DNA of 58,659 nt. Origin: Metabacillus rhizolycopersici. GTDB lineage: Bacteria; Bacillota; Bacilli; Bacillales; Bacillaceae. The notes beneath the pieces were generated by a model. The model did no database searches and was not told where the DNA came from. It worked only from the letters and a program-made list of their open reading frames with translations. A program made the translations under genes and the position numbers. Shown piece after piece: positions 44,552-52,945 of the stretch. Where the stretch lies: NCBI RefSeq assembly GCF_020075705.1, contig NZ_JAIQUM010000030.1, positions 1 through 58,659 on the forward strand. Reading direction: 5' to 3'. Numbering within the stretch: the stretch's first letter is position 1; each line of letters begins with the position of its first letter.

Positions 44552-45280
44552 TTAAGTAGTCACACTTAAATATAAATTGATTGAATCTTTGACTTCAGTT
44601 ATCACTAATTGAATAAAATCACTGTAATCTTTTGAAGTATGAGCCTTATCCAGTGCATCATAATATTCTAATCGATTAGCTACTTTAATAACGACAGGTG
44701 GAAATCCTTCTTTCATAAGCTCTAAATTCAGTAATAGGCGTGCTGTACGACCATTTCCATCAATGAATGGATGAATACCCACAAAAATAGCATGCAACAT
44801 CGCTCCGCGTTCGACTGGATGGAGAGATTTAGCTTCTGATTGATACCATCTCATCATTTGCTCGATTTGTTCTTGAATTAAAAAAGGTGCAGGTGGTACA
44901 TGTTTAGCACCTGAAATAAAAACCTGCTGATCGCGATAGACACCTGCATACGAATCGTCAATCCCTTTAAGTACTAATCGATGTAAATTCTTAATCTGCC
45001 ATTGGGATAAGGGTTCTTCTTTATGGACAATTTCTTCTACATAAGAAATCGCCTCACGATGATTAATAACCTCTAAATGCTCACGTAGTGTCTTTCCTCC
45101 GACCGTAATTCCCTCCAAAACCACTTTTGTTTCATTAATGGTAAGTGTATTACCCTCAATGGCATTGGAGTTATAAGTCCACTCCAGTAATAACTTTTCA
45201 CGTAAACTTTTTAATGTATATTTTGGTAATGGGCGTTTGCTATCTAAGAGCGCTTTTTTTTGATCAATTTCTTTGAACAT
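44552..45280 (-). CDS. Fic-domain adenylyltransferase (self-inhibited class)
   Basis: The 242-aa protein has active-site motif HPFIDGNGRTARLL (catalytic His and P-loop-like anion site) and the inhibitory helix motif SNAIEGN near residue 40 (S/T-xxx-E-G/N) on the N-terminal side, placing it with intramolecularly inhibited Fic proteins. It transfers AMP to target proteins. It is a standalone gene in a cluster of toxin-antitoxin-like genes. All catalytic residues are present. Confidence 0.9.
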   Translation of the reverse strand: MFKEIDQKKALLDSKRPLPKYTLKSLREKLLLEWTYNSNAIEGNTLTINETKVVLEGITVGGKTLREHLEVINHREAISYVEEIVHKEEPLSQWQIKNLHRLVLKGIDDSYAGVYRDQQVFISGAKHVPPAPFLIQEQIEQMMRWYQSEAKSLHPVERGAMLHAIFVGIHPFIDGNGRTARLLLNLELMKEGFPPVVIKVANRLEYYDALDKAHTSKDYSDFIQLVITEVKDSINLYLSVTT

Positions 45281-45359
45281 ACGGTCTCACTCCTCATAGA
45301 GAATTTGAGTTTCTTCCTAGTTGAGAAAAGGGTATTCTCAACTAAAACTGATAAAATAT

Positions 45360-45767
45360 CTAGTTTATCTTTGTTATTTCCTCTTCCAACTTATCATACA
45401 GGTTGGACAAAAGATAACTATATTGACTCTTAACCTTTTCATAAATTAGTTTAGCCTCTTTCTCATCATAAAGATGAGAGGTTTTAGTGCGATCTATCAT
45501 CATATCAATCCATTGTTCTCCGTCTTCAATTAAGCCATATGTAAATGCTTCTCTTATCGTTGCCCTGGGACTTTTAATTTCAGTAATCCCCATATATTCT
45601 AAAAACATTTTCATAAGCTTCCAACTTAATTCAAAAGTGAACTCAAATCGCTGAATGACACCATCATAAACAATATCAGCTTCTAGTTGAATCTTTGTTG
45701 CTTCATTAAGTCTAGTACTCGCACGTTTGTAATCATTAAGCTTCTCGTAGAATCTTTCCTTGTTCAT
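45360..45767 (-). CDS. HI0074-type nucleotidyltransferase partner (HepT-like)
   Basis: This is about 135 aa from ATG at 45767 behind GAAGGTG. FEFTFELSWKLMKMFLEYMG and SPRATIREAFTYGLI are the signature of the HI0074 family, the substrate-binding or toxin-like partner of minimal nucleotidyltransferases (MNT). It overlaps the end of the MNT frame (45736). Its MNT partner has an in-frame stop, so if the pair works as toxin and antitoxin, the balance here is unusual. Confidence 0.82.
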   Translation of the reverse strand: MNKERFYEKLNDYKRASTRLNEATKIQLEADIVYDGVIQRFEFTFELSWKLMKMFLEYMGITEIKSPRATIREAFTYGLIEDGEQWIDMMIDRTKTSHLYDEKEAKLIYEKVKSQYSYLLSNLYDKLEEEITKIN

Positions 45768-46092
45768 ATATAACCACACCTTCTTTCATAATATTGAAAA
45801 TCAATTTCTCTTTCGGAAGGCGATCCATAAAAACAACATCAATTTTTGACGGAGTGGACATTTTATTAATTGCTTATTCTATTAAGTTTTGCTGGGTATG
45901 AGAACTTTTTCTTGTAAAAACAGCTAAATCAAAATCAGAAGATTTATGGAAATCGACTCTTGCTCTTGAGCCAAATAAAAAAACGTTCTCTACTTGATCA
46001 TTCTTCGAGCAGTAGTTTTGTAATTCACTAATAAAGCGTTTTGATATTCCTGTTTCATTCCATTGAGCATATATCACAGTTCCCACCTCCAT
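45736..46092 (-). pseudogene. MNT nucleotidyltransferase, interrupted by an in-frame stop
   Basis: The frame starts MEVGTVIYAQWNETGISKRF and has FLFGSRARVDFHKSSDFDLA, the nucleotidyltransferase motif GSRAR-x-SDFDL. It meets TAA at 45874-45876 after QNLIE. The same frame continues AINKMSTPSKIDVVFMDRL to a natural stop at 45736, a normal length of about 118 aa. So one nonsense codon (for example CAA or GAA to TAA) truncates it. The N-terminal 72 residues keep the two catalytic aspartates and may fold partly. Confidence 0.85.
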
Positions 46093-46136
46093 TCTTTATA
46101 ACCATTTACATTAATTCAGTCCTAACTGAAGCGAAC

Positions 46137-46640
46137 TCAATCCTTTTTCAAACGATTTTTCTCTCGTTCACAAAAATCTTCTACCGTTGATCGACTCCAA
46201 TAAGATGTTCCTGCAAGGATTATATCCGCTTTTGGCACCTTTCCTCGACTATAATACACATTTAATTTACGTTTATCGTAATTCAAACCATTTTCTGATA
46301 AGTAATCAGCAAACTGTTTTTGATTAAAATATTCATTGCTACCTTTTCGAATAAGTGAAAGAACCGGATCTTGAATCAAATAAGTCTCTTCTCTAAAAAA
46401 TTGAACAATTAATTCTAATGCTAATTCCAACCAATTATTATCTAAATGTTGATACAACAATCCAATATTAAAATTTTCGTGTTCAGGTTCTTCAAAAAAC
46501 CAAGCTAATTTTAAAAAAGTAGCTTCAACTTCATTTAGTCCTTTCATTGCTTCTTCAGCTAATAAAACGTTCTTGTAAGCCATCAATTTACCTTTAAAAT
46601 TCGGAAAAATTTCGATGATTCGTTTTGTTGACCTTTTCAC
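46137..46640 (-). CDS. Putative DNA-binding protein of the mobile segment
   Basis: This is about 167 aa from the GTG at 46640, which has GGGGGAG 6 bp upstream (the ATG at 46676 has no ribosome site). The C-terminal region PKADIILAGTSYWSRSTVED resembles the AlpA/MerR-like winged helix of plasmid and phage excisionase-type proteins. The N-terminal part is helical and acidic. Two palindromes built on GTTGAC/GTCAAC lie directly upstream and suggest autoregulation. The family is not recognised. Confidence 0.55.
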   Translation of the reverse strand: MKRSTKRIIEIFPNFKGKLMAYKNVLLAEEAMKGLNEVEATFLKLAWFFEEPEHENFNIGLLYQHLDNNWLELALELIVQFFREETYLIQDPVLSLIRKGSNEYFNQKQFADYLSENGLNYDKRKLNVYYSRGKVPKADIILAGTSYWSRSTVEDFCEREKNRLKKD

Positions 46641-46653
46641 GTTATCTCCCCCT

Positions 46654-46703
46654 GTTGACTTGGTCAACTTAAACATACAACAAAATTGTTGATTAAGTCA
46701 ACA
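46654..46703. promoter_or_regulatory. Two related palindromic operator candidates
   Basis: GTTGACTTGGTCAAC (46654-46668) and TGTTGATTAAGTCAACA (46687-46703) share the half site GTTGA, 33 bp apart, upstream of the gene at 46640. Confidence 0.6.
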
Positions 46704-46721
46704 CGATATCAATTATTTTTT

Positions 46722-46805
46722 ATAGCGTTTTTCATGCTACATCAATGTGAAGCATTGAATGTAGCTCGAATTGTTAGGGGTCAATCCCCTAACAATTCGA
46801 CTCTT
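46722..46805 (+). ncRNA. Isolated two-hairpin RNA module (copy 0)
   Basis: GCTACAT (46736-46742) pairs with ATGTAGC (46759-46765), directly followed by a 14-bp hairpin CGAATTGTTAGGGG/CCCCTAACAATTCG (46767-46799). The same architecture with different sequences occurs three times at 47603-47945, so this is a fourth member of the module. Confidence 0.55.
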
Positions 46806-46850
46806 ATAGATAAAAAATCGAAAGAAGAGGTTTCCCTCTCCTTTCGAATC

Positions 46851-47294
46851 TTAGACGTATCCTTTTTCTTTCATGCTGTAATAATCCGCATCAGCGTTTA
46901 CGATAATGTGATCTAGTACCTCAATCCCTAAAACCTTACCACATTCTACTAATCTCTTCGTGACGTCAATATCTTCTCTTGATGGCATAATATCCTGTGA
47001 TGGGTGCTGGTGACTTACAATGATGGATGCACTGTTATTCAGGATTGCAGACTTGAATACCTCTCGAGGCACAACTAAACTAGCATTTAGACCTCCAACA
47101 TGACAACGATGGACAGCAACGACTCGATTTTTCGTGTTCAAGCACATCACAAAGAATACTTCTCGATCTTCATCCCCTATGAAAATTGACGCGATATTAG
47201 CACCATCTTGAGGTGAACGAACTATGTACTTTTCTCCACCTTCTACCTCCTGAATAACTTGTTTAATTCGTTGAATTTCGTAAACTTTTTCCAT
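46851..47294 (-). CDS. RadC-like JAB/MPN metalloprotein
   Basis: The 147-aa protein has JAMM motif IIVSHQHPSQDIMPSREDID (HxHPSxD), preceded by LNTKNRVVAVHRCHVGGLNA, the short RadC domain without an N-terminal helix-hairpin-helix. Such short RadC proteins are frequent on plasmids, prophages and integrative elements; their function is unsettled. A perfect terminator for it lies at 46813-46850 (TCGAAAG..CTCT / AGAG..CTTTCGA, T run on the minus strand). It is divergent from the large RNA that starts just upstream. Confidence 0.88.
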   Translation of the reverse strand: MEKVYEIQRIKQVIQEVEGGEKYIVRSPQDGANIASIFIGDEDREVFFVMCLNTKNRVVAVHRCHVGGLNASLVVPREVFKSAILNNSASIIVSHQHPSQDIMPSREDIDVTKRLVECGKVLGIEVLDHIIVNADADYYSMKEKGYV

Positions 47295-47324
47295 TTATCA
47301 CACTTCCTTTCTTTGTTTGATTCA

Positions 47325-48220
47325 CCACTAATGATGGGCGCAAACTGTGTGAAGGGTTCGCTTACGGAGAAGCGAACTCGCCAGGCAGGCATAGGCAACA
47401 GGCCTGATTTTTGCCTGTTGTCGTTCAAAATCGAGTGAAGCCCAATGACTTAGGAGCAGTTAGAAAGTGTTTTTTGCTTTCTTACTGCCCCTTAGCCTAC
47501 TTGGCTTTGCCGATTTTGTTTGCCTGACGCCAGCCCTTCACTCAGTCATAAGCCCACTCATTACAATTGAGAGAACAAAGAAGGCTCACTACGATAGAGC
47601 GTGGCGTTTTATCAGATCGAAAGATCTGTTAACGCCTAATGGCGAAGGGCTCGATGCCCGAAGCTATTAAACTCTCAAACGATAGGTGGAAAAAAGCTCT
47701 TGGATCTTTTTGATTCGTCAAGAATCAGAAAGGACATAAAGAGCGTACTATATCATAAGCCATGCGTTGATATAGTCGAGTTTGATAGGGTTCGACGCCC
47801 TAACAAACTCGTCTTTTACTCTTTTAAAAAGCTCTTTAAAGATTTTTTATTCATTTAGAATCAAAAAGACGCAATGAGCGTGCTATATCATAAGCATTGC
47901 GTTGATATGGCCGGGTTGTTTGGGTTCGATGCCCTTAACAACCCGATTTTTAAGTATGTGGAGTAAAGCGAAGCGAGCGACACGATTCTTGGCTTCAGAC
48001 AAGAATTTACCATTTCTTCTTAGAATAGCTTTCAAAAGATTTTCGGCTCGTTCGGTATGGCGGCTTGCCGTAAATGGAACAGGAACCTACGGATTGTTAA
48101 GAAAGATGCTCTTCCTTTCTTTACAGCCCGTGGTTATCGATCCATTTAATACCGAAGCGACACGTACAGAATGACAAAAAGACGTTCTTCCTTTTTGATC
48201 AGTTTGTAGTGCTGCCGCCC
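47325..48220 (+). ncRNA. Large ornate structured RNA (locus B), about 0.9 kb
   Basis: There is no coding frame. The 5' domain is closed by long-range pairs GGGC (47336)/GCCC (47552) and GTGAAGGG (47349)/CCCTTCAC (47534). Inside are CAACAGGC/GCCTGTTG, CAAAATCG/CGATTTTG, and a nested stem GCAGT-AGAAAG/CTTTCT-ACTGC. Then come three two-hairpin modules at 47603-47669, 47747-47811 and 47882-47945, with GAAA (GATCGAAAGATC) and TTCGA-type loops; these place the RNA on the + strand. The 3' domain (48040-48218) is shared with locus A, with covariation. Size and complexity recall GOLLD/ROOL-type RNAs; this is unproven. Confidence 0.75.
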
Positions 48221-48371
48221 GCTTATGTCCCTATATTTTTAAAGTTCTTATTTCTAAAGAAAATCAAACTAGCCTAAAGGCTAATTCATTTATATAGATC
48301 CAAACAATTCACTTGAAATAACAAAGAACGAACGCTCCTATTATGAAGAGGTAGAAAGGAGAAAAAGATTT

Positions 48372-48422
48372 ATGGTTAAGAATCGTGGAATTATTAAATG
48401 GCTACGATGTTCCCGACACTAA
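48372..48422 (+). CDS. Possible 16-codon peptide before a terminator
   Basis: MVKNRGIIKWLRCSRH is preceded by AGAAAGGAG about 10 bp upstream. Its stop lies in the hairpin GACACTAAAAAG/CTTTTTTAGTGTC (48415-48442), a layout seen in small toxins or leader peptides. Support is the ribosome site only. The rest of 48221-48793 holds no supported gene. Confidence 0.3.
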   Translation: MVKNRGIIKWLRCSRH

Positions 48423-48442
48423 AAAGATCCTTTTTTAGTGTC
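48415..48442. terminator. Terminator hairpin
   Basis: GACACTAAAAAG pairs with CTTTTTTAGTGTC, about 12 bp, with A/T-rich arms that work in either direction. Confidence 0.6.
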
Positions 48443-48793
48443 TAAAACACCAATTATGTACTTTACAAGAAATCTGCAATAATTGAACGAATTTGAAATT
48501 ATAATAACCGTTTACTTTAAAACAAATGAATATTATTTTTATGAAATTCGTGTTCATCAGTTCGGAAATTTGCCGCTCGCTTTCTTCAGATTCCGCGTCA
48601 CCACAGCCACTCTTACGCTAAGGCTTTCTCAGTTCGAGACTTTCACCTTAGAAATTACACTCATGCCTTTTTGAAGTACTTATTTATACTGCTAAATATA
48701 TTTCAATTTTGTGCTAATCTCATTACTATTTATAGTGTTTATTTAAGTTTTGTATTTCTGTACAGAACCCGTTAAATTACAGTTGACTCTTCT

Positions 48794-49366
48794 TTATAAA
48801 TTTTCACTATATAATCCCTTTTTCTTCAACTGCGCAACCACTTCGTCCTTATAAGGTATTTCCCCATCTATTTTAAATTTTACTATCCTAGTTTTAATAT
48901 CTGGGACCTTTTTAAATTGTTGAAGATATTCTAAGATTTGATTCCCCTTGTCTTCTCTAACTTCTCTATAATGCTCCATAAAATCGTCTTTGGTACATTG
49001 ATTAACCATCATAAAATGCTCTATCAGACCATCAATCTGGTCCTTAGATAGTACACTGACAGTGCGACCCCAATGATGGAATGAATGACATTTCACACAA
49101 ATTAAATTCAACCCTTTTAGAGTACAAATCAGTTCATCGTCATGAATATCTGAGTATTCTTCTATTTCATGGACATGTAGCTTCTTGATTTCACCTTCGC
49201 CATTCGGAACATAGCCACAAGTACAACATGTTTTATTTTCAGCATCAAGAACTTGCAGGCGAATCTTTTTCCATAAAGTTTGAGAAATGGCTTTTCTAAC
49301 AGTGTGATAATGATAAGCACTTGGTTTCCAATTCACTTGCAATATAAAGCCGGTTTGTTTTTTCAT
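48794..49366 (-). CDS. HNH-type endonuclease-like protein
   Basis: The 190-aa protein has an N-terminal stretch (VNWKPSAYHYHTVRKAISQT), then CCTCGYVPNG (zinc CxxC), LHVHEIEEYSDI (the catalytic HxH-like pair in the H-N-H position) and LICVKCHSFHHWG (second CxxC plus His). This is the McrA-like HNH layout with structural zinc. The C-terminal 90 residues are helical and unassigned. It may be a defence or homing-type nuclease, or an inactive relative. Single gene; the 437-bp region upstream is AT-rich and shows only promoter-like DNA. Confidence 0.75.
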   Translation of the reverse strand: MKKQTGFILQVNWKPSAYHYHTVRKAISQTLWKKIRLQVLDAENKTCCTCGYVPNGEGEIKKLHVHEIEEYSDIHDDELICTLKGLNLICVKCHSFHHWGRTVSVLSKDQIDGLIEHFMMVNQCTKDDFMEHYREVREDKGNQILEYLQQFKKVPDIKTRIVKFKIDGEIPYKDEVVAQLKKKGLYSENL

Positions 49367-49803
49367 ATTTTATAAACTCCTATTTGTTAAATATAAGAAT
49401 CACGTCATCTTTCACTTTAAATATCCACACTTCTTCAATTATGGCTTTTACTTATTCTAATATTTCATAGAATAAACATCTTAAGATTTAATGACAGGAA
49501 AAATAACAAAATTGAATTACATCGTGTTCTTTCATTCTGGTTCAAGCTTATTTCAATCCTGTATTACCATAATAACCCTTAAAGATTATTCCATTACGGA
49601 ATTCGATAAAATATTATCAAATAACTTTTTTCGAGCCCCACTTTATGTATGAAAAGTGAATTTTAGCCTAGACAAAAAGACAATTTTCAACTACTGATAG
49701 TCTCAAAAATTCAATTTTCACTATTTTACAGATTGAACAACAACCAAATAAAATATATTCATAATCTTGATAATCTCTAGTTAAATCAAAAGGAGGAAGA
49801 AAA

Positions 49804-50112
49804 TTGAAATCAAGAAATATCAATCTAATAATAGACGATGAGCTACTAGAACAATTTGATTATGAAGGAATGTTGGTACATCCTCTAGAACCACAACAAG
49901 CTATGCTCGTCATGAGTAGTAAAGACGATACTTTCACTCTTCGTATTTACAAGCTTCAATTGCAAGATGGATTGGGATATCACATTGTAAAGAAACTAAC
50001 GACCAAAACATTTAGCACCTTGGTCGGAATGAAATATTTCTTAAATACCTTTTCCCACTTTAAAGCGAATGATTTTATAAATTTCACCAGAAAGTATGAT
50101 GATAAAATATAA
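49804..50112 (+). CDS. Hypothetical cytoplasmic protein
   Basis: The 102-aa protein uses a TTG start behind AAAGGAGGAAGAAA, an excellent ribosome site. The sequence MKSRNINLIIDDELLEQFDY, then AMLVMSSKDDTFTLRIYKLQ suggests a small alpha/beta protein with no signal or membrane segment. The family is not recognised. It is followed by about 230 bp of non-coding DNA and a bidirectional terminator at 50345-50376. Confidence 0.65.
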   Translation: MKSRNINLIIDDELLEQFDYEGMLVHPLEPQQAMLVMSSKDDTFTLRIYKLQLQDGLGYHIVKKLTTKTFSTLVGMKYFLNTFSHFKANDFINFTRKYDDKI

Positions 50113-50344
50113 TAGATGTCTAATAAATTCCGTTATATACATAAGAAAGAAGTAGTATCAAAGGCTTTGAAGAACTAGAATGCTTTATGGAGTTTTACCA
50201 ACCAAAAGAGAAATACATACTCTAAGGAATTTCTGGATAAGCTACTTAGTTGGCCAGAAAGGTTAAGGTCCAGTCGACTACAGTAAATACAGGGAGAATC
50301 TACTATGACGAAAAAAGCTCGACGAACTAAAATTTTTAATAAAA

Positions 50345-50376
50345 TAAAAAAGGCAGACATATGTCCGCCTTTTCCA
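50345..50376. terminator. Bidirectional terminator between convergent genes
   Basis: AAAAAGGCAGACATATGTCCG continues to CCTTTTCC: GGC-GAC/GTC-GCC stem with A and T runs on either side. Confidence 0.8.
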
Positions 50377-50430
50377 ATGATGGTAGAAATAGCATGAGTC
50401 TTCTACTTCCCAACTGTACACGACCCCAGA

Positions 50431-51075
50431 TTATTGATTTGCTGACTTCTGGAGTATAAGATTACCTACACGATTCATTTGTTCCTTATCGAATATCTCA
50501 TCAAACTCTAATTTCCTTGCACCGTATTGTATTTTTAGCCCTTTTTCCAAAATACCATCTCTAAACCACTGTACATTTTTTATCGTTTGATAACGAAACT
50601 TTTGTTGGAATTCAAAACTTTTATTTACAAACCATACCCTTTTATTTGTAACAATTAAATACCCTTTGATTTCTGTTTTACTAGATTTATCGAACTCACA
50701 TGATAAAAATGTTAAAACATATTCATCACTTTCAAAGACTGAATCCACGAGTTTTTGAAAGAATTGTTTATTTGCTTTGACTTCACCAAATTCATAATTA
50801 GTGTAATCCATCCCTTTAACATCAACTACTTTAGACAAAAGAGAATAGATTTCTTTTTGTTCTTGTTGTTTTTTTAAATCTCGTAGTTTCTCAAATTCAA
50901 CGTTCTTTTGTTGTGCTACTTTCTTTTTAGCAATCTTTTTAGCAATCTTTTCTTCTACCTTTTTTAATCTATAGTTTATAACCTTATCTTCAATTGCTTC
51001 TGAGTTTTGCTTCTTAGTCAATATTTTAACGAAAACATTTTCAACTTTATAACAAATGTTTCTATAAACACCCAT
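50431..51075 (-). CDS. Bacterial PH-domain protein with coiled-coil
   Basis: This 214-aa protein has a basic coiled-coil-like N-terminal part (KVEEKIAKKIAKKKVAQQKN, about 35-75). The C-terminal part (about 115-205) is a bacterial PH-like barrel: GYLIVTNKRVWFVNKSFEFQ, then YQTIKNVQWFRDGI. The ITNKRV-like motif is typical of bPH domains that hold membrane or protein ligands. It starts 13 bp after the YHYH protein gene, so they are co-transcribed. A decayed copy of part of its PH domain is at 56632-56735. Confidence 0.7.
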   Translation of the reverse strand: MGVYRNICYKVENVFVKILTKKQNSEAIEDKVINYRLKKVEEKIAKKIAKKKVAQQKNVEFEKLRDLKKQQEQKEIYSLLSKVVDVKGMDYTNYEFGEVKANKQFFQKLVDSVFESDEYVLTFLSCEFDKSSKTEIKGYLIVTNKRVWFVNKSFEFQQKFRYQTIKNVQWFRDGILEKGLKIQYGARKLEFDEIFDKEQMNRVGNLILQKSANQ

Positions 51076-51087
51076 TTGCTTCTCCTC

Positions 51088-52317
51088 CTAAGAAATCATT
51101 TTTTTAGCGACATAAAATCGACGTGCCAGCCACGCTAAAATGATTAATCCAAAACCAGTTGCTGTTAGAGTATTTTCTTTTCGTTCTTTTTCTTCATACT
51201 CTTCAGTGCCAATCTCATAATAATGATTAAAAATTACTTCTGAATCACTGTATTCCTTAGGAATAACAAGTTTTTCGCCCTCTAAACCCATGTCATAAGC
51301 CATCTCTTCTATTTTTTCAACCTCAGTATTTGATTCAAACCCTTCCTTGTACCATGTAATGTATTTTTCATTTCCAAAGTCTGGTTTCTTATATTCAAGC
51401 AATGTAAATGCAGCCTGATACCCTTTATCTATGTATGATTGCTTTAAGTCTTCTTGACCTTTATTAAAGCCATTTTGATAAGCCATCAAATAACTTTCCT
51501 TCACATTTTTCGGTTCATTTTGTTTATCTTTTTTTCCATCTTCATATCCTAAAGCTTCCAGTTCAGCTTCCTTTTTCTTATCTCGTTCCTCAACTGCTCT
51601 ATTAAATCCTACAGTGAAAGAATCAGATAACATTTTATTATTTGTGTACTTAGAAGATATTTCAATTTTATCTTGTTTTTGTCCTAATGAGTAACCATCT
51701 TGATCAGCTTGTTTCTTTTCTGATGCTATCTTGGTACTACCCTCTCCAAAACCTTTTGAATAACCAGAAGCATAACCAGATTCATAAGCATCTGAACCAT
51801 TTGAAGATGTTGGGTTATTTTCTTTTTCTTGATAACCATCTTCTAAACCAACTGCATAACCGTCTTTTTCACCTTTAGCTATATCTTGCTCCGCAGTTTC
51901 TTGTGCAATTTGTTCTGGGCTTCCATTGATATTAGTAGTATCGTAATCACTTGGAGCTTCACATGGAATACCGTCATCTACAGCATTTCCCCATCCATCT
52001 AATTTTTCTGGATCGTTTGTTTTACTATACCCTTTAGAATTCCAATACTCGACTACCTCATCATAAGTTGAAAAATCAGAACAATCCTTGTCCCAGGATT
52101 GGTTAGAAGTAGAAGTACTACTAGATGATGAACTGTCACTTGGAGAAGTATCTCCCCCACCATTATGATAGTGATACCCTGAACATAGGCCTTTTGCCTG
52201 TGATTTCTCAGAACAATTATGCCCTCCATTACTATCTGTTCTTCCTGAGTGAGCATCTACTATTCCTTGAAATGGAATAAATAATAATAAGACCAATATA
52301 AAGCAGATTCTTTTCAT
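51088..52317 (-). CDS. Cell-surface YHYH/excalibur-type protein with GY-x-x-G repeats
   Basis: This is about 409 aa from ATG at 52317 (behind AAGAGGAG). It has a signal peptide (MKRICFILVLLLFIPFQGIV then DA). The YHYH motif block is HSGRTDSNGGHNCSEKS to GYHYHNGGG, followed by a serine-rich linker. The excalibur-like Cys/Asp block is DKDCSDFSTYDEVVEYWNSK to DDGIPCE. A long stretch (about 160-370) contains repeated G-Y/F-x-x-G units (GYAVGLEDGY, SGYASGYSKGFGEG, YQNGFNKG). It ends in a C-terminal membrane helix (TATGFGLIILAWLARRFYVA). It is probably a surface protein with calcium-binding and a flexible stalk; its role is unknown. Confidence 0.75.
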   Translation of the reverse strand: MKRICFILVLLLFIPFQGIVDAHSGRTDSNGGHNCSEKSQAKGLCSGYHYHNGGGDTSPSDSSSSSSTSTSNQSWDKDCSDFSTYDEVVEYWNSKGYSKTNDPEKLDGWGNAVDDGIPCEAPSDYDTTNINGSPEQIAQETAEQDIAKGEKDGYAVGLEDGYQEKENNPTSSNGSDAYESGYASGYSKGFGEGSTKIASEKKQADQDGYSLGQKQDKIEISSKYTNNKMLSDSFTVGFNRAVEERDKKKEAELEALGYEDGKKDKQNEPKNVKESYLMAYQNGFNKGQEDLKQSYIDKGYQAAFTLLEYKKPDFGNEKYITWYKEGFESNTEVEKIEEMAYDMGLEGEKLVIPKEYSDSEVIFNHYYEIGTEEYEEKERKENTLTATGFGLIILAWLARRFYVAKKMIS

Positions 52318-52597
52318 GATATAACTCCTCTTAATATTTATATAGTTCGAAAGTTTCATAGGTTATTTTACTATAAATTTAACATATTATGTATCTACAA
52401 TTATAAAAGTTCCGATTATTGAAGATAAAAAACTCGATTAATAAATCCATTAGCTCATCCTTAGCGCGTGTATATGAATCCTATGATGGTGGTATGGAAC
52501 AGAAAAGACTTCCGTTGTCTGAAAAACAAAGGAAGTGTTGCTTTATAATAAAGCTTGATCAAATTGATACTAATAACCTTGATAAATGAACAAAAAG

Positions 52598-52641
52598 AAA
52601 AAGCTTGTTTTGAAAAAAAAATTGATCAAAACAAGCTTTTA
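52598..52641. terminator. 14-bp perfect hairpin
   Basis: AAAAGCTTGTTTTG pairs with CAAAACAAGCTTTT. It lies in the 52318-52945 gap, which otherwise holds a minus-strand family 1 motif (52693-52727, GCGCCCAATTGCTGAAG) and no gene. Confidence 0.65.
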
Positions 52642-52945
52642 ATATATTCAATTGAAGCATTATTTTATAAAAAAGTTTGATTATTTCAGTGCCCCTTATG
52701 CCATTAAAGCGCCCAATTGCTGAAGATCGAAAACTTTAAAAGAACTTCAAAGATTGACTTTTGATTATTGTGCTAAAGCACCTGTTAGTGAAAAATAATT
52801 ATATTTTCATCGTACAAATTTTATAGATGATATGACCATTAACTTCAGTTGTTCCTGTACAGACACCCATTTGCAAATTGTTATAAATCGTCCAACGAAG
52901 AAAATGTTCTTTCGTTCATTTACTTTGCCTCAAAGTTCTAGGGGC

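Noticed and set aside
47600..47950. tRNA genes, suggested by GGG-TTCGA-CCC arms
   Set aside because: The TTCGA loops sit at the tips of 9-bp hairpins, not in a cloverleaf: there is no acceptor pairing with an upstream strand, no D-arm or anticodon arm, and the loop ends in G.
47570..47960. Type III toxin-antitoxin (ToxI-like) tandem RNA repeats
   Set aside because: The modules are too long and too divergent, and no ToxN-like endoribonuclease gene lies next to them.
48483..48674. 63-aa open frame (+)
   Set aside because: The second half consists of a stem-forming stretch and the start has no ribosome site; not believable as a protein.
50305..50397. 30-aa open frame starting MTKKARRTKIFNKIKK
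   Set aside because: It has a fair ribosome site but runs straight through the terminator hairpin at 50345-50376. Support is too weak to list as a gene.
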